Of a stretch of DNA of 23,366 nt, positions 7,525-14,815 are shown one piece after another (position 1 is the first letter of the stretch; every line of letters starts with the position of its first letter). The stretch is from JAQWQB01 sp047636995 (GTDB lineage: Bacteria > Bacteroidota > Bacteroidia > Flavobacteriales_D > Sanyastnellaceae). The notes under the pieces are model-generated. The model searched no databases, was not told the DNA's origin, and was given only the letters and a program-made list of their open reading frames with translations. Position numbers and translations under genes: made by a program. The stretch lies in contig JBLIGQ010000045.1 of NCBI GenBank assembly GCA_047636995.1, positions 1 through 23,366 on the forward strand, in the 5' to 3' direction.

Positions 7525-10500
7525 TTAGCGCAATACTTGCACTCTCAAAGTCTGTTGGCCTTGGTCTGCACTTACTTTAATCAAGTACATTCCAGCAGAT
7601 AGATCAGTTGTGTTCAGTTCGAATATTTCTGAAGAGGAAGGAACAGAGACTGTTTTAATGAGTTGGCCATTTATAGAAACAACATCTAATTGGATGTTAC
7701 TCATGCTTACAGCGAACTTAAGTTTCAAAGGATCTCCTGCATTTACCGGATTCGGATAGATGCTGGAAACAAATGTTTTCACTTCATCTACTCCAACAGG
7801 GGTTACATCAATGTCGAAATAATCATCTAGTGCAATTTGCGTTTGGAGGTTGCCCGCAAGGTCAACACTTCCAGTAATCACAACATCAACATCTGGAAGT
7901 AAAACTGTGGTAGCATTACTTACATTATATACCTTCTGGTAAGTGGTGTTGTTAATCCAGCCCGAGGCTAAGCTTTCAGTAATTGTTGACAATGGATTCT
8001 CATCAGGGAACAAGACGAATGGAGCCTGTGAGGTATTCATTGGCTCATCGAAGATTGTGGTTATAGAGAAGTTCTCAGGACCATCATCATTAAAGGTGAT
8101 TTCATAGTCATTCGCATTTACAAGAATAGCTGTTGGGTTTTTCGTGTCAATTGTTAAGACGTTTTCGTCAGTATAGCCCATTTGCAGATTGCCATTGGCG
8201 TCAATTGAATTCAAGATGTTAACTCCAATTCCATTTAACTCAATGTTTTCATCAATCACATTGAAAACGGCTTCGTAAGTGAGGTCATTTAACCATTCGG
8301 AATCAGCAGTTGGGACCAAAGTACCACTTATGTCTTCACCAGTGAAAATTAAATCAGGATCTACAGAAGTGTCCATTGGTTCTGAAAACGATACTGTTAT
8401 TGAGTATGGACCAGCATCTACATCAGAGATGGCAGTGTCTTCCAAGTCAAAAACTGTTACCATTGGGTTTTCAGTGTCTACAATGAACAAATCGTTGGAA
8501 CTGAAGTCATTCATTGGATTTTCGTTCATATCGAACGCATTGGAAATGGCAACTTCAATGCCCGTGAGTGTTTCGTTGGCGTCAACAGTGTTGAAACCAG
8601 CTACGAATGAAGTTTCATTAATCCATGTTCCAATTTCATCAATGGCTGTCATTGTGTTTAAAAGTGGGTCATCACCAGAGAAGGTGATACTGGGAATGAA
8701 ACTTGGGTCCATTGGTTCAGAGAACTCGAGTGTTATTTCATAAACAGGACCGGTATTAAAATCGGTAATGTTTGCTAAAACAGTGGTCGTAGATTGTGGG
8801 TTTTGAGTGTCAACAGTAAAAGCGTTTTCAAGAAGTATAGGAACTTGAAGGTTTCCTGCTTGATCAACAGCGCCAGAGATATCAACTGCAACGTCTACAA
8901 TTTCAGCATTCGCATCAATCACATCGAAAACAGCGTTGTAATTTTCTCCGTCAGTCCATTCGCTTAATGTTTCGTTCAAGACAAGACTTCCTTCGATGTC
9001 GGCACCAACAAGCATTATAATTGGCTCAGTAGTCTGGAGCATATTTTCGTTATACACAATGGAAATCCCAAAGGTTCCATTTACTGCTGTTTCGTCGTTC
9101 GCAAGAGCTGCTTCTACCGTTGGAGTGGAAGAAGGGTTTTCTGTATCCAATGCAAATACGTAGTCTTCAATGTACGTTGATTGAACGAATCCGTCAATGT
9201 CTTCGGCTCCAGATACCTGAAGGAAAACTTGGTAGAATGTTTCATTCACGTCAGCAATTGAATACGTGATTTGGTAGTTCATGCCATCAATCCACTCACT
9301 GCTTACTAGTGTTAAAGAGTTTTCTGTAGGATCATCAAATGTGTAAGCAATTTGAGGCTCGATTGCTTGATTCATTTCCTCTTCATAGATCACGTTCAGA
9401 ACGAGAGTAGATTCGTCGTCGTCGTCATTGATGACATCAATTGAGCTTGTAACTACATCCACTCTTGGAGCATTTGTAGAGAAATAAGATTCAGCGAAAG
9501 TGAAAACTTCAGGGCCGAGTTCCATTCCGATCATTCTTCCGGGGATGTCATCAGCAGGAGGGTGAATTCCACCCCAGATTCTGCTTAAAGAACATTGGTC
9601 TGATGCATCTCTGTATGTAGCCCATTCTAGCAATATATCTGTGCTTGGTCCTTGTTCGAACACCAAGAATTGGTTTTGTTCTGCCAGGAATTCACTCATA
9701 CCTCCTGGGAAGAATTCGTCTCCTGTCATTAGGGTCATTAATTCTGCAGCACATCGAGAGAAAGTTGAGTGTCCGGAAACATAACCTGCGAAAGGCGGCG
9801 TTACGAAAGTCGCCCTTTGGTAAGGGAAGAATTTCTTTGCAAGAATCCAGTCTACACCTGCTTCGTCTAGAAAGGGGTTGTTAATGTAGTCAGGGCCTTT
9901 CCATGTATATAACTTTACTTCACCAACAAATTCATCATTTTCACCAGCCAGTGGGTCGCCAAGTTCTACCATTTCAACAAAACCTGCAAGCAGTGGCAAT
10001 CCGTCTGGATGAAAGTTCGGCAGAGCTTCGTCTGAGCATTGACCTTTTTCAGCCATATATCGAATTGCCGATACAGGTCTTGAGTAGTCATAAAGTCCTT
10101 TTACGCTCCAAGCGCTAATGGCAGAGTCATGCATTCCACCTCCTAGGGTGAAATAAGTTTTCACGTCCCATTCTAGGTCTGAGAGCACAGGACCTTGTCC
10201 ATTCCATCTTTTCTCAAGCAGTGGGTGTTCTGAAACTGTGTTTAGAATTTTAAACCAGTGACCGGGAGGGGTTTCTGAGTCAGGACCATCAGCCCAAAAT
10301 TCGGCTAACACTCTTGCGTAATCAGCTCGTTTAACTAATTGTTCTGCATAGGGTGCTCCTGTTGCAGGGTTGATTGCATAGCCTTGGCTTTGGTCACCTC
10401 CTTCAGAGAAGTTGTAAAATGTATCATAGTCGTCAAATGACGCAGGTAAAACCGGATTGTTTCCTAAACTAGCCGGAGAGATGTCAACCAGCGTTTCGTC

Positions 10501-11418
10501 ATTGCTATCATGGTGTGACTGCCAGACAGAAACCATCACATGTCCCCATTTCCAATTAGACTCAAGACCTTCCCCAGAACCAAGTTCTAATAAAGGAGGC
10601 ATTCCTGGATCGTGGTAAACTTTCCAGTTGATTCCATCTCTTTCAACAATGGTAACATCTTCTTCTGTCATGGCGAAGGGTGCTACATTTCCCCATTCGG
10701 GGCCAAGAAATGGGAGGGTAGATTCAACGGCATTTCCACTTTGGTCTATTGCTCCTTCAATAGTAAGTTGTTGCCAGCGATTTGGGTCAGTCATGAGCGG
10801 GTTACCCAAATCACTCATGTTCAAAGGTTCGTTAACGGTTTCGTAAACTAAGTTGCCATAGTCATCTGATTCGTTTGAGCCATCTGTATCTCCGTATGCA
10901 ATCATTTGCTCAGCAAGGTAATTACCGAGGTGAGCCGGATTTCCATCAGAGTAATCTGTTGAGACAACTGAAGTGATGAATCCTAGGTTTTGCATCAATT
11001 GATTGGCGTAAAAAACGGTCTCTCCGGAAAGGGGAGAGTCTGCAAAGCGGTAAAGAATTAATCTATACGCGGCATAGCTCATTGCTTCTTCTTGCGCATC
11101 CTGAATATTTTCCGGTTCAGAAATGCCATCAAAGATACATTCAAACTCACCCAGCGTCTTCCCTAAGAAATATGTGTCTGCTTCGTCATCATAGATTGCC
11201 CATGAGTCATACAAGAGGATTGACGAGTGAAATAAATTTCTTGAATGCACTGTGGGACGTGCAAAATCATTTCGGATGGCTTCTAGAACAACCTCATTCC
11301 ATTCTCTTGCCACAGAATTATCTTGGGCGAATGAATTGAATGAGGAAAGACTAAAAAGAACTAAGAGAGAGCACAAGCCGACTGTTCGGGTTGTCACCGC
11401 GCGTAAAGAATGCTTCAT
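7525..11418 (-). CDS. Secreted vanadium-haloperoxidase-like protein, 5 Ig-like repeats, T9SS tail
   Basis: A 1297-residue exported protein with the same plan as its downstream paralogue. The signal peptide probably ends after SFA (residue 31). The catalytic domain holds K440-x6-R447-P448, S548-G549-H550 and R613-x5-H619, the full vanadate-binding set of PAP2-type haloperoxidases. The flanking text is almost the same as in the paralogue, for example ATFVTPPFAGYVSGHS and RDASDQCSLSRIWGG. Five Ig-like repeats (about 655-1205) each close with a VDTxNP-like linker and carry FSEPMD-like cores. The C-terminus (1217-1297) is a T9SS type A sorting domain opening with SSIYPNPVNAGD. Substrate and halide are unknown, and phosphatase activity cannot be excluded. 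A TAnnTTTG element lies 46 bp upstream, and the desaturase at 11563-12690 precedes it by 144 bp. Confidence 0.88.
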   Translation of the reverse strand: MKHSLRAVTTRTVGLCSLLVLFSLSSFNSFAQDNSVAREWNEVVLEAIRNDFARPTVHSRNLFHSSILLYDSWAIYDDEADTYFLGKTLGEFECIFDGISEPENIQDAQEEAMSYAAYRLILYRFADSPLSGETVFYANQLMQNLGFITSVVSTDYSDGNPAHLGNYLAEQMIAYGDTDGSNESDDYGNLVYETVNEPLNMSDLGNPLMTDPNRWQQLTIEGAIDQSGNAVESTLPFLGPEWGNVAPFAMTEEDVTIVERDGINWKVYHDPGMPPLLELGSGEGLESNWKWGHVMVSVWQSHHDSNDETLVDISPASLGNNPVLPASFDDYDTFYNFSEGGDQSQGYAINPATGAPYAEQLVKRADYARVLAEFWADGPDSETPPGHWFKILNTVSEHPLLEKRWNGQGPVLSDLEWDVKTYFTLGGGMHDSAISAWSVKGLYDYSRPVSAIRYMAEKGQCSDEALPNFHPDGLPLLAGFVEMVELGDPLAGENDEFVGEVKLYTWKGPDYINNPFLDEAGVDWILAKKFFPYQRATFVTPPFAGYVSGHSTFSRCAAELMTLMTGDEFFPGGMSEFLAEQNQFLVFEQGPSTDILLEWATYRDASDQCSLSRIWGGIHPPADDIPGRMIGMELGPEVFTFAESYFSTNAPRVDVVTSSIDVINDDDDESTLVLNVIYEEEMNQAIEPQIAYTFDDPTENSLTLVSSEWIDGMNYQITYSIADVNETFYQVFLQVSGAEDIDGFVQSTYIEDYVFALDTENPSSTPTVEAALANDETAVNGTFGISIVYNENMLQTTEPIIMLVGADIEGSLVLNETLSEWTDGENYNAVFDVIDANAEIVDVAVDISGAVDQAGNLQVPILLENAFTVDTQNPQSTTTVLANITDFNTGPVYEITLEFSEPMDPSFIPSITFSGDDPLLNTMTAIDEIGTWINETSFVAGFNTVDANETLTGIEVAISNAFDMNENPMNDFSSNDLFIVDTENPMVTVFDLEDTAISDVDAGPYSITVSFSEPMDTSVDPDLIFTGEDISGTLVPTADSEWLNDLTYEAVFNVIDENIELNGIGVNILNSIDANGNLQMGYTDENVLTIDTKNPTAILVNANDYEITFNDDGPENFSITTIFDEPMNTSQAPFVLFPDENPLSTITESLASGWINNTTYQKVYNVSNATTVLLPDVDVVITGSVDLAGNLQTQIALDDYFDIDVTPVGVDEVKTFVSSIYPNPVNAGDPLKLKFAVSMSNIQLDVVSINGQLIKTVSVPSSSEIFELNTTDLSAGMYLIKVSADQGQQTLRVQVLR
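7804..9456 (-). repeat. Five tandem Ig-like repeats in the longer peroxidase-like protein
   Basis: Residues 655-1205 contain linkers DTENP (about 758), DTQNP (870), DTENP (981), DTKNP (1091) and IDVTP (1203), so the unit is 110-113 residues. Units 3 and 4 carry FSEPMD, unit 5 DEPMNT, and units 1-2 the variants EEEMNQ and NENMLQ. Many units also share a WxxxxxY strand and an AxDxxGN-like turn. Confidence 0.8.
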
Positions 11419-11463
11419 ATTTAATCGTGTTCAAGTTGTTGTGTATTCTTGGTCATATTACAC

Positions 11464-11471
11464 CAAAAATA
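11464..11471 (-). promoter_or_regulatory. -7 promoter element for the 1297-aa peroxidase-like gene
   Basis: Minus-strand TATTTTTG matches TAnnTTTG exactly and lies 46 bp upstream of the ATG at 11418. No -33 TTG is found at 17-23 bp. The region also contains the small palindrome AGGGTGGCCCT at 11485-11495. Confidence 0.4.
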
Positions 11472-11562
11472 CAATTAAGGTTATAGGGTGGCCCTAATCT
11501 ACTCAATTTCACGGAACACAACCCTGATTTTCATCAATAGAAGGGTGGGGAAGCTTTAATTG

Positions 11563-12690
11563 TTATCCCATAATTTCGTCCAACGGGGGAACGCCAAATT
11601 TCTTAAGCATTCTCACGTGAGATTTCAGGGCGAGCATGAATGTTTTGTGTTCGTAGTAAGGATGTCCGAACTCCTCTGCTGTTTCCTTTACGATGGGAGC
11701 GATGGCATTGTAGTGAACGTGACAAATCCCTGGGAATAAGTGGTGTTCAATTTGATGGTTGAGTCCGCCAACATACCAGTTGATGATCTTGCGACCATAA
11801 GAGAAATTTGCTGTTGTGTGCAATTGGTGAACAGCCCAAGAGTTTTCCATTTCACCATTGGCTTTTGGAAGCGGGAATTCTGGACCTTCGACTACGTGCG
11901 CCAACTGAAACACGAGAGAAAGGATTAATCCGCTAATGACTTCCATTATCAAAAAACCAACGATTACGACTCCAACAGAGAGACCTCCTACAGCTATAGG
12001 CAAACCAATAATAATAGCAAAATAAGCCATCTTTATCAAAATCATTTTGAAGAGCGTAATGCGCTTTTCTTTTGTGGTTTGTCTATTAACACCTTCTTTG
12101 TTGTACTTCGCAAACTGGACAAAATCTTTTGCAAGACCCCAATAGAGGGTTAAAATGCTGTAAAAAGCAAATGCGTAGTACCACTGGTGTTTGTGAAAAT
12201 TCTTGTGCTCTTGGTGCGGATCAAAGCGCATACTGAATGCACCTTCAATGTCGTTGTCTTTTCCTGCAATGTTTGTGTAGGTGTGGTGCAAAACATTGTG
12301 CTGAAGATTCCAGTTATGAACGGTTCCTCCGAGTAAATTTACAGAGTATCCAATCCATCTATTCCACTTGGAACTAGAAGAGTAAGCACCATGATTTGCA
12401 TCATGCATTACGCTCATTCCGTTTCCAGCCATAGCTAACCCCATGATTGCCCACATGATCATTTGGCCCCAGATTGGTAAAGTGAAGACCAATAATGCTA
12501 CAAAAGGAAGGGCATAGGCCAAAAGGAGAATAACTGTTTTACTAACCATTCTAGCATCTGCATGCCGAGAAATTTTGTTCTCTTTAAAATAACCATCAAC
12601 GCGCTTACGCAACGTAGAAAAGAATGCAGCTTGTTCTCGATTACCGAAGCGTACAAGCGTGTCTTGTGTAGGGAGTCCGTGATTTGTCAT
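11563..12690 (-). CDS. Front-end-type fatty-acid desaturase (copy 2)
   Basis: Membrane di-iron acyl desaturase, paralogue of the enzyme at 2836-3945. Counted from the longest frame (start 12720), the histidine boxes are HDANH (106-110), HNVLHH (141-146) and QIEHH (323-327). The Q in box 3 again points to the front-end group. Hydrophobic segments flank the boxes, and no cytochrome b5 domain is present. I chose the second ATG (12690, 375 aa) because a full promoter match, TTG-N19-TAAATTTG, lies at 12697-12726 and would overlap the start at 12720. Similarity to copy 1 only begins about ten residues after the chosen start. The start at 12720 remains possible. The peroxidase-like gene follows 144 bp downstream, with only a weak hairpin between them. 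Confidence 0.9.
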   Translation of the reverse strand: MTNHGLPTQDTLVRFGNREQAAFFSTLRKRVDGYFKENKISRHADARMVSKTVILLLAYALPFVALLVFTLPIWGQMIMWAIMGLAMAGNGMSVMHDANHGAYSSSSKWNRWIGYSVNLLGGTVHNWNLQHNVLHHTYTNIAGKDNDIEGAFSMRFDPHQEHKNFHKHQWYYAFAFYSILTLYWGLAKDFVQFAKYNKEGVNRQTTKEKRITLFKMILIKMAYFAIIIGLPIAVGGLSVGVVIVGFLIMEVISGLILSLVFQLAHVVEGPEFPLPKANGEMENSWAVHQLHTTANFSYGRKIINWYVGGLNHQIEHHLFPGICHVHYNAIAPIVKETAEEFGHPYYEHKTFMLALKSHVRMLKKFGVPPLDEIMG

Positions 12691-12696
12691 TGAGTA

Positions 12697-12729
12697 CAAA
12701 TTTAAGGTCAAATCATTCAATCACAACAA
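12697..12729 (-). promoter_or_regulatory. Promoter of desaturase copy 2 (TTG ... TAAATTTG)
   Basis: Minus strand: TTGTTG at 12724-12729, a 19-22 bp spacer, then TAAATTTG at 12697-12704, both matching the Bacteroidota promoter consensus. Transcription would begin very near the ATG at 12690, implying an extremely short or absent leader if this start is right. Confidence 0.5.
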
Positions 12730-12811
12730 AATGAACTGAAAACCTTTCACAAAATGAGGGTCAATGGTCTAAAACACCTGAAATATGGTATGGATTTAGA
12801 CATTTTTGGGA

Positions 12812-13645
12812 CTACTCATTTGATTGAACAAGTATGCGATTCCGAATGTATTTGGCGGTGTTATTCAGCCATAGATAAACTTCGCGTGAATCAATCATGA
12901 GTTCTTTGGTTGCAGGGAGAAGTGCACCTTTCCAATCTCCTTTAAGTCTCCATATACCTGTTTTTGATTGAGGAGTGCCATAGTCGAAGTCGCCTTTGGT
13001 CAGTTGGCCAGAGAGATAGAAATAAGGAGTCTCACAAACTTCATCAGCCATAGCGAGCCCAGCGCCAATTCCTTCGTCATCAGTCACTTGCAGGAAAACG
13101 CCTGTATCGAAATGATGCGGCCAAATACGCACCTTTGACTCAGCGAGAAAGCTTGATTCCAACGTTCCCAATGCTTCATTGGCAATTGAGCGCAGTTTCA
13201 GCCATGTTTCAAGATTTTCTTTTGCTGGTGACGTAAGGGCGCCATTTGCGAAAGGGTAGACAGGAATGTCATAATGCAAGGGCTGTTCAAATGGAAGCGT
13301 GTCTAATCCCATTTTTCGCCACAAAGCGGCTAGCTCTAATAACGTCTCTTCAAATGACTTTTCTGTTAAAGGAATGCTTTCTGACGTTTTTCCATGGGAG
13401 TCAACGATTAGAAATAGACTTTCGATTACATCAATGGCAGGGTAGAATTGTAATCCGCTATCTGGGATCATCATGCGCCTCCCGTAGATTCGATTTGAGA
13501 GGGGTTCAAAAAACACATTTGTGTGGCTGTCATCAGGTTTTGCTCTTTGAAAAGCCTTATTTGTTCGGGCAAGCAGTTGGGTTAACTGGTGCATATACTG
13601 ATCACATTGGATGTAGTTTTTCATGCGTTCGCTTTGGAAGAGCAA
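12812..13645 (-). CDS. Uncharacterised protein with WPHHFD motif
   Basis: A 277-residue soluble protein without signal peptide or membrane segments. The most striking block is IWPHHFDTG at 174-182, followed by a glycine-rich strand and ETPYFYLSGQ (205-214). This resembles the WPHHFD signature that I associate with DUF5996-type proteins, but I cannot confirm membership. The two adjacent histidines and the aspartate could bind a metal or act in catalysis. A second ATG at 13622-13624 (residue 8, MKNYIQ) may be the true start. The gene is divergent from the DUF1287 gene at 13732 and lies upstream of the desaturase promoter, so it is probably its own unit. Confidence 0.7.
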   Translation of the reverse strand: MLFQSERMKNYIQCDQYMHQLTQLLARTNKAFQRAKPDDSHTNVFFEPLSNRIYGRRMMIPDSGLQFYPAIDVIESLFLIVDSHGKTSESIPLTEKSFEETLLELAALWRKMGLDTLPFEQPLHYDIPVYPFANGALTSPAKENLETWLKLRSIANEALGTLESSFLAESKVRIWPHHFDTGVFLQVTDDEGIGAGLAMADEVCETPYFYLSGQLTKGDFDYGTPQSKTGIWRLKGDWKGALLPATKELMIDSREVYLWLNNTAKYIRNRILVQSNE

Positions 13646-13731
13646 GGTCTATGATTTATTCAGTAGATGTATCACGAATGAGGCACATTCACAATTGTTA
13701 ATCAAAACTGGCGTTGTTTAGGCATCTATAA

Positions 13732-14316
13732 ATGGGAAGTATCATGATTAAACCATTCCTTTTTCTTTCCTTTTTATTTTGCCTTTCTATTGGTTACGCT
13801 CAAGTTGGAGCTTTGGATATTGCAGATGCAGCATTAGTCATCGTTGATGACCGGGTTATTTACGATCCGAGTTATTTTTCAATGGCCTATCCGAATGGCG
13901 ATGTTCCATCAGACCGTGGCGTTTGCACCGATGTGGTGATACGTACTTATAGAGTTTTAGGGATTGACCTGCAGCGATTTGTTCATGAGGATATGAACTC
14001 AAATTTCGCTGTTTATCCTCAGCGATGGGGGTTAAAAGGTCCTGACAAAAACATCGATCACCGAAGGGTGCCCAATTTGATGACTTTTTTCGAACGAAAA
14101 GGGAAAGTTCTTCCGAACGAGGGGCTTTTTGGACCCGGTGAGATTGTTTGCTGGGATTTAGGGGGCGGAATTTTACACATCGGAATGATTTCTTCTTCCC
14201 GAGGGACATCTGGAAACTATTTGGTTGTGCACAACATTGGAGGCGGACAGGTTCTTGAGGACGTCTTATTTCGTTTCGAGCTTATTGGGCATTATTTGTA
14301 CCTAGGAGATTCTTAG
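13732..14316 (+). CDS. DUF1287 family exported protein
   Basis: A 194-residue protein with an N-terminal signal peptide ending near residue 23 (GYA|QV). The body matches the DUF1287 pattern closely: YDPSYF, YPNGDVPSDRGVCTD (54-67), a YRVLGIDLQ block, IDHRRVPN (108-115) and PGEIVCWDLG...HIGM. C65 in GVCTD with H149 in HIGM is a plausible Cys-His pair, as expected if the family adopts an NlpC/P60- or amidase-like fold, but activity is not established. A later ATG at 13744 leaves a more compact signal peptide (MIKPFLF) and may be the true start. The SdpI-family gene follows after 83 bp on the same strand. Confidence 0.85.
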   Translation: MGSIMIKPFLFLSFLFCLSIGYAQVGALDIADAALVIVDDRVIYDPSYFSMAYPNGDVPSDRGVCTDVVIRTYRVLGIDLQRFVHEDMNSNFAVYPQRWGLKGPDKNIDHRRVPNLMTFFERKGKVLPNEGLFGPGEIVCWDLGGGILHIGMISSSRGTSGNYLVVHNIGGGQVLEDVLFRFELIGHYLYLGDS

Positions 14317-14399
14317 TTTAGGATCTGATTCATGAGGTGGATGAGTTTGATGTTCAGTGCATTGAAAAAGATGTACCTTAAGATTCTAAACAAGTTCAC

Positions 14400-14738
14400 A
14401 TGAGTTCATTTTCAATTGTGTTGTTGATTTGTGGGTTAGTGTTTTTCGTCACAGGAGTTATTACGCATTTCTTCCCCCCGAAGAAAATCAATTGGTATTA
14501 TGGGTATCGGACTAGAGCATCAATGAAGAATCAGGAAGTCTGGGACAAAGCTCAATTGCTGACTTCGCGCTGGTCATTCATTTTGGGTGCCATTTATACC
14601 TTGATAGCTCTTGCCGGTTTTTCTTTGGAGGTGCATGAAGTTGCGGGTTGTTTGCTGGCCATGGTGGTCTTGGCAATTGGAGTAGTTGCTTTGTTCATGA
14701 AGGTGGAAGGTGCTTTAAAGAAGAAGGTCAGGTCATAG
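14400..14738 (+). CDS. SdpI-family integral membrane protein
   Basis: A 112-residue protein with three hydrophobic segments (about 5-23, 58-76 and 80-98). Between the first and second sits the family signature: WYYGYRT (32-38), then QEVWDKA (45-51). SdpI-type proteins are small membrane proteins; the Bacillus member gives immunity to a toxin peptide, but most homologues have no known role and no toxin gene is seen here. It lies 83 bp after the DUF1287 gene, probably in the same unit. A weak hairpin, AGGGC...GCCCT (14741-14764), follows the stop and faces the convergent anti-sigma gene. Confidence 0.82.
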   Translation: MSSFSIVLLICGLVFFVTGVITHFFPPKKINWYYGYRTRASMKNQEVWDKAQLLTSRWSFILGAIYTLIALAGFSLEVHEVAGCLLAMVVLAIGVVALFMKVEGALKKKVRS

Positions 14739-14815
14739 AAAGGGCCATCTTTTTAGACAGCCCTATCAGATTAATGGAGTAGATCACTGGCCTGGAATCA
14801 GCATCGTTCGGCACT

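Noticed and set aside
8279..8743. 154-codon plus-strand frame opposite the Ig-like repeats
   Set aside because: S/V-rich shadow of the repeat region; no signal peptide or motif, and the minus strand explains the sequence.
13246..13701. 151-codon plus-strand frame opposite the WPHHFD gene
   Set aside because: The minus-strand frame has the conserved motif and better composition; this frame runs into the divergent promoter region.
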